A stretch of 64,000 nt of DNA from Globomyces pollinis-pini (GCA_025399215.1 MU621105.1:1112-65111), one strand, 5' to 3'. Counted from the first letter of the stretch, positions 35,252-49,011 are shown. A program made the numbers and translations. Notes: generated by a model not told the origin, from the sequence alone.

Positions 35252-36775
35252 TTACCACTTGAATATTTCTGTAACGACATAGTCTATAATCCCAACAATT
35301 CCACCTCCCAAGATGGCCAGTGGTGGTTGAAGTTTGCAAAACCCAGCAAGGGAATATGTCATGACAGCAACTGATGTATAGATTGGATAATTTACAAGAA
35401 AATCAACCTCCAAATCTCCTTTGATTGGCACAATAGATTTTTTGGCCAATATATAAACAGCTGCCACCACTAAACCAATGGCTGTAGCATTGACTCCTTT
35501 AATAATCGCCTGAACAGAGTCCAGACTTCTATATTTTTTCCACAATGGAATCAATCCAGTCATCAATAATAAACCTGGTGAGAACATACCAAAGTTTCCT
35601 AGTATGCCTCCCAGAAACATATACCAATTTCCCCTAAGAGCTAAAGCTCCACAGTACGCAGCCAAGTTGAAGTTTGGCCCTAGAGATAAATTCATAGGAA
35701 ACCATACCAGGTAAGGCATTGATCAATGCCAAACCAAAGAGGAATTCTCTATTAGACATCCAAGCAGCACCATCTACAACATAACTCTGCAGAAGAGGAA
35801 TAACAACAGGACCACCTTACAATTAATCATCATCACTGAAATACCTCCGAATATGATTGAACCAACGAAATACATTGTTCCGACAATCTGAATCACTGTT
35901 GGTACCAAAATAGTTCGAATAGTTACTGCCAATGCCAGTCCCACAACCCAAATACTGAGTACTATTAAACCTGTATTGTGACTATATGTGAATCCGTAAG
36001 TAATTGGATTTTCATTGACAGATTCCGAGTCACTTCCAGTCTCTGATTGGACAATATTCACGTTTGAACTTGTGGTGGATAACGGAACCATATTCTCCTG
36101 TCCTCGAGTATTTAATGAATTCAAATATCTTTTTAATAATGACTCAATGTATGTAGTAGATCCACCAACAATCATCAAAATAGGAAATAGCCACGGAAAT
36201 TGAATAGATATAGCACATGAAGCGGCCAAAGAACCTAGAATAACTGATATTGGATCCACTAGAATTTTGATGGATAGTTTATAGGCAGCCAAAGCAACCA
36301 GACCAACCGCTGATGCAGTTAATCCATTCGCGATGTATTGAACAGGTAGCGGAATAGACTGTCCTACAGAGGATATTCCGTATGCAAAAGCAACCATAAC
36401 AAGCATTCCTGGTAAACTATGATAAATAAAACTCTCCAAAAATCAATACCTCCAAATACAGAATGCCAAGAGACCTGCAATTACACCACCTCTAAGTAAA
36501 GCTATAGAATAACCCAGTTGAGTTGAAGCAGGACCTGGTAATGATTGGGCAATTGCGAATAGTTCTGTGAATGTTTGATCCGATAACCATTGTTTTTGTT
36601 CAACAAATAACATTTGGTACATGGCAATATGAGCTTGAGGACCACCAAAGGCAGTCAATGATAAAGGACCGTAAGCATATAGAATTTCCTTCAAAGTACC
36701 ATTATTATTTTTGGACTGAGTTGCTGTTTGTAATACTGTTGTAGTATTCGTATTTGCTTGTTCTATATCAGCCAT
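35252..36775 (-). CDS. CHR-family (chromate) ion transporter, two-domain form
   Basis: Long-chain CHR transporter with two homologous halves. N-terminal half: SLTAFGGPQAHIAMYQ, SLPGPASTQLGYSIALLRGG. C-terminal half: IIFGGGPVVIPLLQSYVV, WMSNREFLFGLALINALPGPNFNLAAYCGALALRG, the duplicated FGG and LPGP motifs of the family. About ten membrane helices expected. In bacteria and fungi such proteins export chromate, probably in exchange with sulfate or by proton motive force; the physiological substrate here is unknown. Several introns of about 26-29 nt lie within the halves. The protein ends YVVTEIFKW at 35252. Confidence 0.9.
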
Positions 36776-37308
36776 CTTGAACTATAAAACTTGAACAACT
36801 TTAATTTTCTTATGGAGATTTAACCGGTGCTTGAATCTGACCAAATACGTTAAAAACGTGTTCAACAAACACCAAAAAAACCAATATTTACCCCATTACC
36901 CAATTCAGAGAAGACACTGAAAGACATGATGGTTATAACTGAAAATCAAGTATCCATTAACGTCAATCTCTCATTAGAATCGATCAGTTTTGATAGTATT
37001 CCATTCCATACGAAAAGCCACGACATATTGCACAATTCTTTAAAAAAAATTCAAATGATGACGAAAACAATCCAAGTCATTAACTGACCCTTAAAGGAAA
37101 AACCCTTTTTGTGTGTTGGAAGGTGACGAAGACGAGGAATAATTAATATGCAGTTTTCAACCTGATGAATTGTAACCATTCCCAAATAGCTATAATTACC
37201 AATAAAAGAATATATTACAGTATACAGTTGAGAAGTTGAAGTGATTTACTACATGCCATTGATTTGAGAATACTTTGTGTTTTCTTGACCAATTTCTTTA
37301 ACGATTTC
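36776..37308. other. Intergenic between CHR transporter and SnoaL-like gene
   Basis: 533 bp promoter space for divergent genes. Nothing recognised beyond AT-rich sequence. Confidence 0.35.
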
Positions 37309-37762
37309 ATGAATTCAGATCAATTGGAAATTCAAAACTTGATTCATTCATTCTTTCATTGCATTGATGATTATCACTATAATCCCGATGATTTTGTAAA
37401 CAAATTTCAATCATTGTTTGCTAAAGATGCACAATTTGAGTTTCCATATAGAAATGTATCTGTTCAAAATCACGAAGATAATTTGAAAAACTTATGTACC
37501 AAGATGGCTACCAATGTAATATTGAAGTTTTATTAATAGATAGTTTAAAGGGTTTAATCATGTAGAGTATAATGTAGTGATTGAATTAAACGGAAATTTG
37601 GCAACAAACCAAAGTTACTGGGCAGCATATGATAAAGGACAAATGACAAGTTTAGGACGTCATTATGATGAATTTGTTAAAGAAGATGGAAAATGGTTGT
37701 TTAAATATCGTTTGGTACGATTACGATATAGTCTTCAAGATGGGAATGTTATTGACAAATAA
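37309..37762 (+). CDS. SnoaL/NTF2-like small protein
   Basis: About 140 residues with one intron near 37515-37542. The pattern fits the SnoaL-like NTF2 fold: an N-terminal helix pair (LEIQNLIHSFFHCIDDYHYNP), a phenylalanine-rich strand with FAKDAQFEFPYRN, then a beta-sheet with NVVIELNG, GRHYDEFVKEDGKWLFKYR. These single-domain proteins are often isomerases, dehydratases or of unknown function. No partner gene nearby points to a pathway. Confidence 0.65.
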
Positions 37763-37836
37763 ACAACTGCATCCTATGATTTTAAGAATTTCGTTATTTT
37801 ATTGTGTACGTGAAAGTATTATATACATTAATACTG

Positions 37837-39931
37837 TTAATCATGTTCAAATCGAATAGAGGATTTTTGATCCAATCGTTGAACCGGAGGTTGAAGACTT
37901 AATAAAACATCGCGTCCATAAGTAGATTGACTCAACCCATGTTTATACAATTGCATCGACAATTGCATTCGTTTGTCTTTAATAATTTGGTCACTTGAAA
38001 ACCCAACGGTTTGATACCAATTAGGCTAAAATGAGTTTGAACATTATGAATACCCTATCAGTGTTTTTCTTATGTTCGAGTACAGAAACTGTATCTTGGA
38101 TAGCACGGTTCCAATCACTATGGTAAATGGTAAGGATAATACCATTCAACATTCACAGCTACTGATTTTCTCAAACGATCCAATCTTGCTTCTAATTCAA
38201 CTTTCTCTTGCATAATCGCCTGTAACTTCATTTCACGTTCTTTTAATTTATTCAATCTATTCTTTTCACGATATTCAATCCTAGTTTGGTTCACCTATGA
38301 ATGATTATGATTGGTTTGAAAGTATAAATTACCTTTCGTTCTTGTTCCTTGATTTGAGCTTCTTTAAGTTTTAATTCATGCATCAATTTCATTTCCTCAT
38401 TCTTTTGTTGTCTTAACATATCATGATACTTGATTAGATTATTCTTGATTTCTAATCTTCTTAATCTTTCATTTTGGTTTTTCTCATATTCTCTTTTCAT
38501 TTGATTTTTAATTTGATCTTGTAATTGAGTTTGATTTTCAATCATTGATTGGATTTTGTTTTTTCTCCAATTGTTTAGTAAATGATGTCTCGTTTGCATT
38601 TCTTCGAGTTGATTTTGTCTTTCTTGTTGACGGACTTGGAACTCTTGTATTTGTATTTTTTCATCCTATCATATTAGGTTCGACTATTACCGTTATGTTT
38701 TGTATGGTTGAGTGAATAAACTTTTCAATATAATCATCAATAGATTTCTTCAAACATTCTTTTTTGATTGAAAAGGTTACTTGACGTTGATACCAATTGT
38801 AATGATTCTAATGGTTCATCAATGGTTTGTGTTACCGATATGGAATTTGAAGTTTTGTATGGGAGTTCCATCTTGATTCTTTCACAAAATAACGTATATT
38901 TCTCTTGAGTTTGGTTTGAATATTCATCTAGTATCTTTACAAATCTTTCATGATCTAGTTTATTCCAACCATTCAGAGGGTCACTGTTGGATATACCATA
39001 TTCTTGTTTTAATTGTTGTAATTCATCATTGTAGAGATTAGAGAAGCTTTTCATGAATTAGTCCATGTAATTTACTAATAGCTATCTTTTTCATGAATCT
39101 CATTCATTTCCATATCAATATATTTCAAATCTTTGAATTGTATCCAATCACCTTCAAATTCAATCCATCGATCTCTAAAGTCAACTCTTTTTGGAATTTT
39201 AAATTGACTCAATTCCAATTCCAATTTTTCAATCAAACTATCATCCTAAACAATAAAAAATCCAATAAATCATCAAACGTTATGTAATTGATCTTCAATC
39301 GTTGATCGTAATTGTCCAATTTGTTTTTTTAATTGTTCTTTGTCATTGAATTTCATCACCATTTGATTCTTTCTTAACATTTTTGATTTCTCATTCATTG
39401 CATATACTTTTTCCAATAATACATCTATTCATCAATTAATAGCACATTCAAACTTTTTGAATTCGTGTCCAATGATACTTGAATATCTTGCAGTACACTG
39501 ATGAAATCTATAAATTGATTTTCATTTTTGAAATATAATTGAATAAGTCTAGTGAAAAATCTAGATATTTCTATACTTGTAATTTGTCTAAATACATCTA
39601 TTAGTATCAATATCCATTTACTTCCATCTTTCCAATCGAATTTGTTCTTCAAACCAAACTACAAATCAATCTTAAACGATTAACCTTTTTGGTGTTTTTG
39701 AAAAATATTAAATTGATTTAATTTAAATGTTTTTGTATTCAATTCATTCAACTAGTATCATTAATTTAAAATAATTACCTTTGTCATGGATAATAGACTG
39801 GATTTTTTGTATTTTTCAATTGCCAGAGTTTGATGATTTAATTCATTACTTTTGGTAGTATAATTGATTTTTCTTTTTAAAAGACTTGATTCAAGTTTGA
39901 TTTCATTGAATTCATGGTGATAATCATTCAT
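37837..39931 (-). CDS. Long coiled-coil protein, probable CCDC148
   Basis: Multi-exon gene read from an ATG at 39931 (MNDYHHEFNEIKLESSLLKR) to a stop at 37837. Almost the whole product is charged coiled coil (for example NERLRRLEIKNNLIKYHDML and NEEMKLMHELKLKEAQIKEQ). The C-terminal part has EWYYPYHLPSDWNRAIQDT, GFSSDQIIKDKRMQLSMQL and KHGLSQSTYGRDVLLSL, which resembles the end of CCDC148, a protein found mainly in ciliated organisms. I base the name on that tail; the coiled coil alone would not be specific. It fits with IFT56 as evidence of a flagellum. Confidence 0.5.
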
Positions 39932-40248
39932 TTTTTTTGAATTAGATTTGATAACGCGTTTTTTGAGGTTAATTTATATACATTAGTGTATGTTGGAAGG
40001 TTACATTGTTGTAACGATGGGATTTCAAAGTCTTTTTGGATTGTACTTTATGATATAAATTTACAGTTTTTTAATTTTTTATTGACAATACTAACCCAAA
40101 CTTTACTACAATTCCATCCAAAACGTTACTATAATTTTCATTTAATGAATTGTTTAGTATTTTTCATATTTGGTAATCAGTTTAGAAGATCAACAGTACG
40201 CCACTGATTAAAGAAAAAAACAAGAAGATAAATTGGTATTTACAAGCA

Positions 40249-40578
40249 TCAATTTATTAGATTTTGAATAGACAACAATGATTTTGAAGGTTTAGCGAGA
40301 GTGACAAGACTAGCAGCACATAGTAAGTCTATAGGATTCAATTGAGTAGGTAATGAAGCTACCAAAGGAGAAGGAGAAGTAGGAGGAGATAGAGGAGCAG
40401 TAGGTATTTTTTTATGAATTTTTGAGTGTCTTTGTAAAGCATCTAAACGAGAGAAAGGTCTTTGACAAGTAGAACAAGAGAAAGATTTTAAACCCGAGTG
40501 TACATTTAAATGTCTATTTAAATGTTCAGTTCTTTGAAAATTCAACGGACAGTGAGGGCATTGCTTCCTTATTTTCAT
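40249..40578 (-). CDS. Small C2H2 zinc-finger protein
   Basis: 109 residues, intronless. Two classical C2H2 fingers at the N-terminus: CPHCPLNFQRTEHLNRHLNVH and, joined by a GLKSF linker, CSTCQRPFSRLDALQRHSKIH. The fingers are followed by a Pro/Ser linker (APLSPPTSPSPL) and a helical end (PIDLLCAASLVTLAKPSKSLL). The finger pair resembles fungal DNA-binding regulators that read short GC or AGGGG-like sites, but the target cannot be predicted. No activation domain is evident. Confidence 0.8.
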   Translation of the reverse strand: MKIRKQCPHCPLNFQRTEHLNRHLNVHSGLKSFSCSTCQRPFSRLDALQRHSKIHKKIPTAPLSPPTSPSPLVASLPTQLNPIDLLCAASLVTLAKPSKSLLSIQNLIN

Positions 40579-41085
40579 TTGTGATTTGATTTAATTTCTT
40601 TCTGTGATTTCTTTCATTTATAGGTGACCCCACAGTATTCGCGATATCTGTTACTATGGCGTGATTTTCCATTTTTTTGCCACTTGATCAATAATTGACC
40701 CGATTGACCCCACAATTTCATCATTGGAAAATCATTAAAAACAATAAAGTAAATGATACTTGATAATGAGTTTATTAACAGTGGAAATACTATTCTATAC
40801 ATTAAAATTCTCATGTATGAATATGGTGATGATGACTCTTCATTGTCACTATGAAACAAGGTGGAAAAAACAATCCAATTTCAATCATACACTTGAATTC
40901 ATTTAATCTAATTGTGAATTGATCTTCAATTTTACTAATTCTTAAAAATACCATCATAAATAAAGTTGTTAAAAAACAGTATTCTAATTCTTACTTGATA
41001 GTAATGCTAATGAGAATGTATTTATATTTGCTGATGAGTATGTAGTCATTCAATGACATACTTGGTATGGATCTGAAAAATCTTT
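40579..41085. other. Intergenic between divergent C2H2 and securin-like genes
   Basis: 507 bp, AT-rich; a reverse ORF at 40614-40859 has no motif. No element identified. Confidence 0.35.
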
Positions 41086-41843
41086 ATGATTTCAACACCA
41101 CTTCAGACAAACAACAAAGAAAACACTTTTGATGGTCTAAAAACAAATGGAAAGAAAACTATAAAGAAATCAATATTAACTACAAACACTAAACTAAAAT
41201 CAAATATTCAATTTCAAAATGTAAAAGATACTCCTACTTGTAATAAAACTCCTTTGGTATTCATAATTTCCTTATTCTTGTAGATGACTGGAAAAAAGCT
41301 AAGACCTTTGGGTGAGAAGACTAATGTGTTGGACTCGATGGTCAAACAATCCACTACCAAACTACTCCAATCTAAAAAATCTAAAAAGGTAATGTATAGA
41401 TACTGATAACTTTTTAGGTATATCAATCCATTTAACTTGAACTTAGGTATCAGATTTGTTTAATGACAAGATTGGAATGAAAGTTTACAAAGATAAAGAA
41501 AATACAATCGATAAAGAATATGTAGTTGAATATGCTCCACCTCCAGTCAAAGAAATACGTAAAATACTATACAGTTGATCAACTAGCTTGGTGTCCACCA
41601 ATTCAAGATCAAGAATTATTTGAAAATATTGAATTACCACGTCCAATTTTTCTCAGTCATTCAGAAATGGAATTAGGGATTGCAAAGAAAATTCATAATC
41701 ATGAATATGATTTTGAACCTTTATGTCCACCTGTTAATATGGATTTTTATAAACTTGCTGACGATGGTATGGATACTTTTATTGAAGGTTTAGATTTTGT
41801 GACTCTTGATTTGGATCTTAACTCGGAGAGTTTAATCATCTGA
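41086..41843 (+). CDS. Securin-like anaphase inhibitor
   Basis: 214 residues after removing 27 nt, a 58-nt composite block and 28 nt; the total is divisible by three. A KEN box sits at residues 10-12 (TNNKENTFDG), the usual APC/C destruction signal, followed by a Lys/Thr-rich basic stretch and KLRPLGEKTNV, a degenerate D-box-like site. The C-terminal half is acidic with EYAPPPVKEIPWCPP and ENIELPRPIF, like the separase-binding end of fungal securins. Securins hold separase inactive until anaphase. The family is poorly conserved, so the name rests on motif order and composition. Confidence 0.5.
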
Positions 41844-41943
41844 TAACACCACTCTTACCTTTTTAGTATTTCATATTTATAATAAAGAATTTTCAATCAC
41901 TTACATGTACACGCTAAAGTATTACAAACATTGTTAATTTATT

Positions 41944-42651
41944 TTAGATTGCATATGATTCCATATTCTTTCGTCTCATACGTTCCAATTCATTCATCAA
42001 AGGGTTTGGAAATGGTGATTTAGTAATATCTGGTCTCCAAGTCACTTCAGCAACTAATTCAGCAGCCGTATCTAAAGGTCCCTCTAACAATCAACTGGTA
42101 TAAAGACAAATACCTTTACGATTGGCATATTTAGACTCTTTTGGTGGTAATGGAATACAACTTCCTGTGGATGCAGCAAATCGATGTAATCCTTGTTCTG
42201 GAGTATATTTTAATTCCACACGTACTGGTTTACTACTCATGAATTTAGTTTTTTAAAATACTTTGAATTTGGATCGACTAATTGAATTTTTGAATAATGA
42301 ATTGGAGTTTCTTTCAATAACTTTTTCCCTTGTGGATAAAATGGATTTGGTTTCATATGTTTTGTAGCCTAACATGAATTGACATGAACCAATCACCTTG
42401 TAAATATCCGATACTACAACCAAATTCTTATCCTTGATGATATCTATAATTTTTCCTTGTTTTCCAACATCTCTCTTTCCAGCTACAATAATGAATATCA
42501 TACATGACTCACAAACAACTTGTACAAGATCACCTTTGAATAGTTTAAAGTTTTTGATCAAATCTTTTGGGTGGGTATTCGATATTTTAGGTCGCAAACT
42601 GGTTTCAATTTCAACTTTTTCTACTTACAAATTCGTTCCTCTCATCTTCAT
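41944..42651 (-). CDS. MRPL24: Mitochondrial large-subunit ribosomal protein uL24m
   Basis: Five introns of 30, 30, 28, 29 and 30 nt restore 186 residues with no leftover bases. Start MKMRGTNF at 42651, then a KOW motif: FKGDLVQVVSGKRDVGKQGKI, DKNLVVVS. Next come HMKPNPFYPQGKKLL, the family-specific KIQLVDPNSNKPVRVELKYT, and SGTGSCIPLP-type STGSCIPLPPKES, matching the DPxxxKPTE...SGRIIPKP block of MRPL24. It sits 43 bp head to head from mL54, another mitoribosomal protein, so the two very likely share a bidirectional promoter. Confidence 0.88.
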
Positions 42652-42694
42652 TTTTGAAAAAAAAACAAAAAAAATTACTTTGATTTTTTTTTTC

Positions 42695-43004
42695 ATGAGT
42701 AGATTCATACAAACTTCTACCAGACTATTTCACAGTAAGGAATAGATTTCATTAAATAAAAGGTTCATCCATTGTCAATACAGTGAAATCTTCTTGTGCA
42801 CCGGGAACGGTTTTGAAAGGATTGAATGTATTACAAGGTGGAAAAGATCCTGTAGCTTTAAAAGATGAAGAATATCCAGATTGGTTATGGAAATTAGCCG
42901 ATTACCAAAAAACTACTTTTGAAGGTGAACATGATAAATTATCAATCAAATATTTACGATCACTATCAAAATCAAAAATTATTACAAATTCAATGACTAA
43001 ATAA
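42695..43004 (+). CDS. MRPL54: Mitochondrial large-subunit ribosomal protein mL54
   Basis: 93 residues after removing one 28-nt intron. MSRFIQTSTRLFHSSSIVNT is a typical positively charged mitochondrial presequence. The body KSSCAPGTVLKGLNVLQGGK, DPVALKDEEYPDWLWKL and the C-terminal YLRSLSKSKI match mL54 (yeast MRPL37 family), where the YPDWLW motif is diagnostic. Head-to-head neighbour of uL24m. Confidence 0.9.
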
Positions 43005-43044
43005 ATATTTCAAAAAACATATGATCAATAATAGTCGGTTTTGT

Positions 43045-45372
43045 TTACGATGTGAAAAAGTTTACGATTTTTTTGGATAATGCAGTACCAATGACTTTAC
43101 GACCTTGATCACCAATATCAACCAAACATTTAATTTGCTGCTCCTGGTTTCGGCATTGTGATAATGCTTCATATAGCGAATACAATGTAGGATAAACACT
43201 TATAATCAAGAGTGCTTTTTCAGGACTCACACCGCGTATAGTCATCTACAATTATATGAACCACTAACTTTACCAATTGTCGGATCCAAACATCTCTGAC
43301 GGTGAATGATTTTGTTTTATGTGATAATGAATTAAAAGTGGAAAGTTGCATGTGATACGAATGTCCATGTATTTCGAACAACCGTTTTCGAATGGTCTGA
43401 TGAGTTTCTTGATAGATAATGGATGAATCCAATACATACAATGGTTTATTCTAAAGTATGAAGGACATAAACCGTACTTGATATGATCGCTTGATCGCAT
43501 TTGTGAGTGTAACAAGGTATGAAATAGTATCGTCAACATTCAACGTTTGTTTTAAAAATAAATCATCCACAATTTGAGTTTGTGTTAAACTAGTTACCAT
43601 TGCTTCCGGTGAAAAATAGGATTGATTGAATTCTTCAACGATATAAATCAAATTTTCAATTCCACATTGTTTTAATCGATGCTGTTCTTTAGTCATTTGA
43701 AACTCACCTTTTGTTCCTTGAACCGACCATCTTTGATACTAGATGCTAAATCATCATTTCTCTTCCTTTCTACATTCTTAGGTTTTAAATTTTGTACCAG
43801 CAATATAATCCAACATGATCAAATCGTCCAGAGAATTGGAAGATTTAGGTCGAGCTACCCACACAATATCTCCTAACTCTAGCACCTTGGTCAATACAGA
43901 CACTCCTTGTTCCTCCAATCTCTTTTGAAAATAATCTCGATCATCGCGTTTACGAACTTCCCTAGAATCTAAGCATCAATAACTCTTAGCGGTTACGCTA
44001 CCTAATACGACCAATATCTCGTAGCTGTTTGCGGGTATCATTCGAGGAGTTGGCGGAGAGGAGCGGAGGTAATCATACCAGATCTTTTCCTGATTACGTG
44101 ATTCATATTCGCTTTTGCCTGTCTCGAAACTACTGGATCGAAAACTACATTTATCAGTGATGAATGCTCACCATAATTGTTGTTGAGGATTTTGATCAGC
44201 ATTTCCATTCATATTTGTACTGTTATCTACTTTCTGATCATCTGCAAATCTGAATTTGGGGCTCTTAGGTGGTATCACACCGCCGCTGTTGAGACTATTG
44301 CTTGTGCTGAATTTGTCTGCTAAATGGGTATTTTCGTCTGGACTGGACAATGTCGTGTTATACTCAGCTTGCTCAGAAATATATCTTGCTCTTTTTCTTG
44401 CATCGGGTATGAGAGTTTCCATGAGAGTCTTGTTATCAGTATACTTTCTGGCCTTCACGTTTATATCTGGTAAACTTTTTGTATTGTTTGAGGAAGAAGG
44501 AGGCAAATGATGTGGTTTGGTGGAGAAAGATGAAATGTCGGTATGCTCATTGCCATTCTGGGAATTGCCTTGCGAATTCATTGAAAAAGTGGAACAATTT
44601 GAATGAGAGTTAGAACCATTTGTTGGTGCGGGTATTTGACCAACTATTGCCAATTCATGATCCGACAATTTTTTCGCCAAAGCTTTTCCTTCGTCCGATA
44701 AGCAGTACCGACTTGGTTTGCCCATAGATATCACCAGATCTTTTTTCTTTAAACTGTCCATTGACTTCCAAGCTGTTATTGTTCCTCTTTGGGGAACAGT
44801 AAAGGATGCATCACAAAACTCCTGAGATTTGGCTATAATATCATCTTTGGTGAGAAAATGAGTTGCACTGCCGTATCTGAATAACGCAATCAAAATCGCA
44901 TAGGCACCAGACCTCGAAGCTGGGATGTAAGGTTTCGCTTTGGTTTTGGTCTTGGTAGTTGAAAAAGAAGCTACTGATGGAACTACTGGAGGATCTAGAT
45001 GCTGATTCAAGACATCTGGAGTTGGGTTTGTTAAATTTGAAGGAAAATTATCACGATGATGTTCTAACAATCGTTTATCTAAACGGTCTGCAATTTTCTG
45101 TCCAATCTAAGATTATAAAAGGGAATGAAGGAATACATATTTAACAATCATTGCATCTTTTCCAGACTTTAAATTCAAAGGATAAATAATGAGAGCTTTC
45201 AAAGCCTAATGATCAGAAGCAATTCAATACTCTTTTTAAAGTATCTCTAAAGTGTGTTGAACTAGATTTTCTCTCCTCATCGTCAATCCAATCCTGAATC
45301 CACTATAGATCAGATAATAATCAATACTCTAGCAAACAAAGGGTTAGCACAAGAGTCAACACTGGGGGCCAT
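43045..45372 (-). CDS. MUS81: Crossover junction endonuclease MUS81
   Basis: Catalytic subunit of the MUS81-EME1 structure-specific nuclease that cuts flaps, forks and Holliday junctions. Start MAPSVDSCANPLF at 45372, then an N-terminal HhH region (RALKALIIYPLNLKSGKDA, KIADRLDKRLLEHH) and a winged helix (SGAYAILIALFRYGSATHFL, PSRYCLSDEGKALA). A low-complexity linker precedes the nuclease core VVLDSREVRKRDDRDYF and the active-site ERKRNDDLASSIKDGRFKEQ. The C-terminal HhH TIRGVSPEKALLIISVYPTL follows, ending VNFFTS at 43045. Introns of 25 nt occur twice near the start; others are 27-39 nt. Start codons of MUS81 and U2AF65 are 24-124 bp apart. Confidence 0.95.
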
Positions 45373-45495
45373 TAACTACCTACGAAGATTGGTTGTATGG
45401 TATTCAAAAACCAAGGTAATTTTTTTTCATTTCCTACTTTTGTCGGATGAGTACTCTCCTCTCAACTAATCATAGACTATCAAGACCCAGCATTC

Positions 45496-47123
<1,628 letters not shown>

Positions 47124-47217
47124 TAAAATAATTGAATGAAAGTTTTCACATTTTTTATCCACGGTGGTAGAGTAGATGAGACATACCTCCACGACACAGA
47201 ATGTTTAAACTTTAATT

Positions 47218-48398
47218 ATGCCTGTAATAGGATCGGCTGTTGAGCACCTGGTAGGTTCAGCAAAATTGGAAGCACCCTCAACAGTGATTGTGTCAAACGT
47301 AATTCCGCCCTTAAAACCCAGTAGTTGGCCACCATCAGGAGCGATAACGGGCAACTATTTGAACGATCCATTGGTATTAGATACATTATCATACATCAAC
47401 GCCGTTGTCCCTAAATCATTATTATCAATCCAACCATCAACATACCTTGGAGGCAATTCTGTAAAGTATCAAGCGGATCCTTATGGTACATGTTATTGGC
47501 CGTTTAATCGATGCTCTACACCTACTGGAACAGATACTGAGAAACTTGTACCAGATATCACACAATGTCCCAATGCCAATCAATGGGGATTAACATATGA
47601 TGATGGGCCATCTGTTGACGCCAGTCACTACGATACCGAGGGAGTACGAGCCGCTTTAAAATCCAATAACTTTAAAGCAACATTTTTTCTTGTTGGTTCA
47701 AGAGCTGTTTTATTACCTGCTTCAGAAATTCAAAAAACTATTGATGAAGGACATGAAATTGGAACTCATACATGGTCACATATGCCAATGACATCCCTTA
47801 CCAATGCACAAATCGTAGCCGAAATGAAATACACTGAATCATTGTTATACCAATCTATTGGAAAGGTGCCGGTATTGTTCCGACCTCCCTAGTATTTAAC
47901 CTATTACTGACCTTTAGTGGTGATATAGATAATCGCGTACGTGCCATAGTGACAGCATTAGGGTATAAAGTCGTGATGTGGTCAGTAACACCTGGATATG
48001 TTCGTGATTCCTTTGATACTAGTGGAGCGGGAGTTAATGCTACAGTAAGAAATATTCAAAGTTGGTTTGTAAGTCAACCCGGTTTTATTTCATTACAACA
48101 TGATACAAATACTTTGACTAGTAATATTGCTATCCAAGCACTAGCTTCAATTAAAAACTCGACAAGATTTCCTTTATCACCACAACCAGTTGGACAATGT
48201 ATTGGTTCACCTAATCAATTCATTGCACTTAAATCGGTTTCAGTTGAAGCACCAATAACTGTTTTGGCACCACCAAATGATAATGCAGGAGATAAAACTT
48301 CAAAATCTAATTCCGGTGATCAATCAAAGAGTGATGCACTTCCAAAAGGACTTTCAGGACTAATGATGGGAATCGTTGTTTATTACCTATTTTTTTAA
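47218..48398 (+). CDS. Chitin deacetylase 3 (carbohydrate esterase family 4), GPI-type
   Basis: 384 residues, one intron (26 nt) inside RPPY-GD, the position shared by all four chitin deacetylases here. Motifs LTYDDGPS, HTWSHMP, RPPYGDIDNRVR, GFISLQHD all intact. The DDGP intron and the first intron of copies 1 and 2 are missing. The C-terminal end has Ser/Asp/Lys linker then GLMMGIVVYYLFF, a GPI-type signal. The first residues (MPVIGSAVEHLVGS) are not a clear signal peptide, so a short 5' exon may exist upstream. Confidence 0.9.
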
Positions 48399-48442
48399 TT
48401 CCATTACGTGTAGATGTGGAGTTGATTTCATGCTAGTTTTAA

Positions 48443-48892
48443 TTATGTTGGTATACTGACTGATCTTAATAAACCAAATAACTCGTTTTTGATTTCTGGA
48501 TTTGGCAGTGTGGAAATAATGTCTTGAACAGAACGACCTTCTCGGTCAGACACAATTGGATTAGCACCCAATTCTAGTAATAGTTTAACAACCTTTATAT
48601 GACCACCCATACACGCACGATGTAGACAACTAACTTTACTATCTCTTGTTATTGAATCCACACAAGCACCATGATCAATCAACAATCTACACATTTCTAA
48701 ATGCCCTTGTCGACAAGCATAATGAATTGGTAGATAACCATAATGATCATAAGTATTAATTTGTTTTAATAATAATTTTGCTCTTTGAATGTTATTTAAT
48801 TGAGCAGCATTATGTAATGACCTATCAAAATCCATTTCATGTTGAGTTTGGGAATAAGCAGATGAAGCATGACAATGGCATTGATTGTGCAT
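48443..48892 (-). CDS. Ankyrin-repeat protein, ANKRD39-like
   Basis: 149 residues, intronless. A Cys/His-rich start (MHNQCHCHASS) and EMDFDRSLHNAAQ correspond to the EMDFERG motif at the start of human ANKRD39. Three ankyrin repeats follow: YLPIHYACRQGHLEMCRLLIDHGA, SCLHRACMGGHIKVVKLLLELGANP and a partial third (DREGRSVQDIIS). ANKRD39 proteins are poorly characterised. Its 3' end is 45 bp from the chitin deacetylase 3 stop. Confidence 0.65.
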   Translation of the reverse strand: MHNQCHCHASSAYSQTQHEMDFDRSLHNAAQLNNIQRAKLLLKQINTYDHYGYLPIHYACRQGHLEMCRLLIDHGACVDSITRDSKVSCLHRACMGGHIKVVKLLLELGANPIVSDREGRSVQDIISTLPNPEIKNELFGLLRSVSIPT

Positions 48893-49011
48893 CCAATTAG
48901 AAAGGTTAAAATCAATGACAAATTCTCTTTGTGGACCAATAAAAATTCACCACCGAATTTCCTTGAATTCAATCATATAAAAACAATCCAAATTTTTTTT
49001 CCTTTAATTCA

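Noticed and set aside
42737..42785. Apparent tandem introns in mL54
   Set aside because: Removing only the first 28 nt gives a continuous presequence (RLFHSSSIVNTVKSS) with no stop; the second part is coding.
44256..44510. Plus-strand ORF inside MUS81
   Set aside because: Antisense to the low-complexity linker of MUS81.
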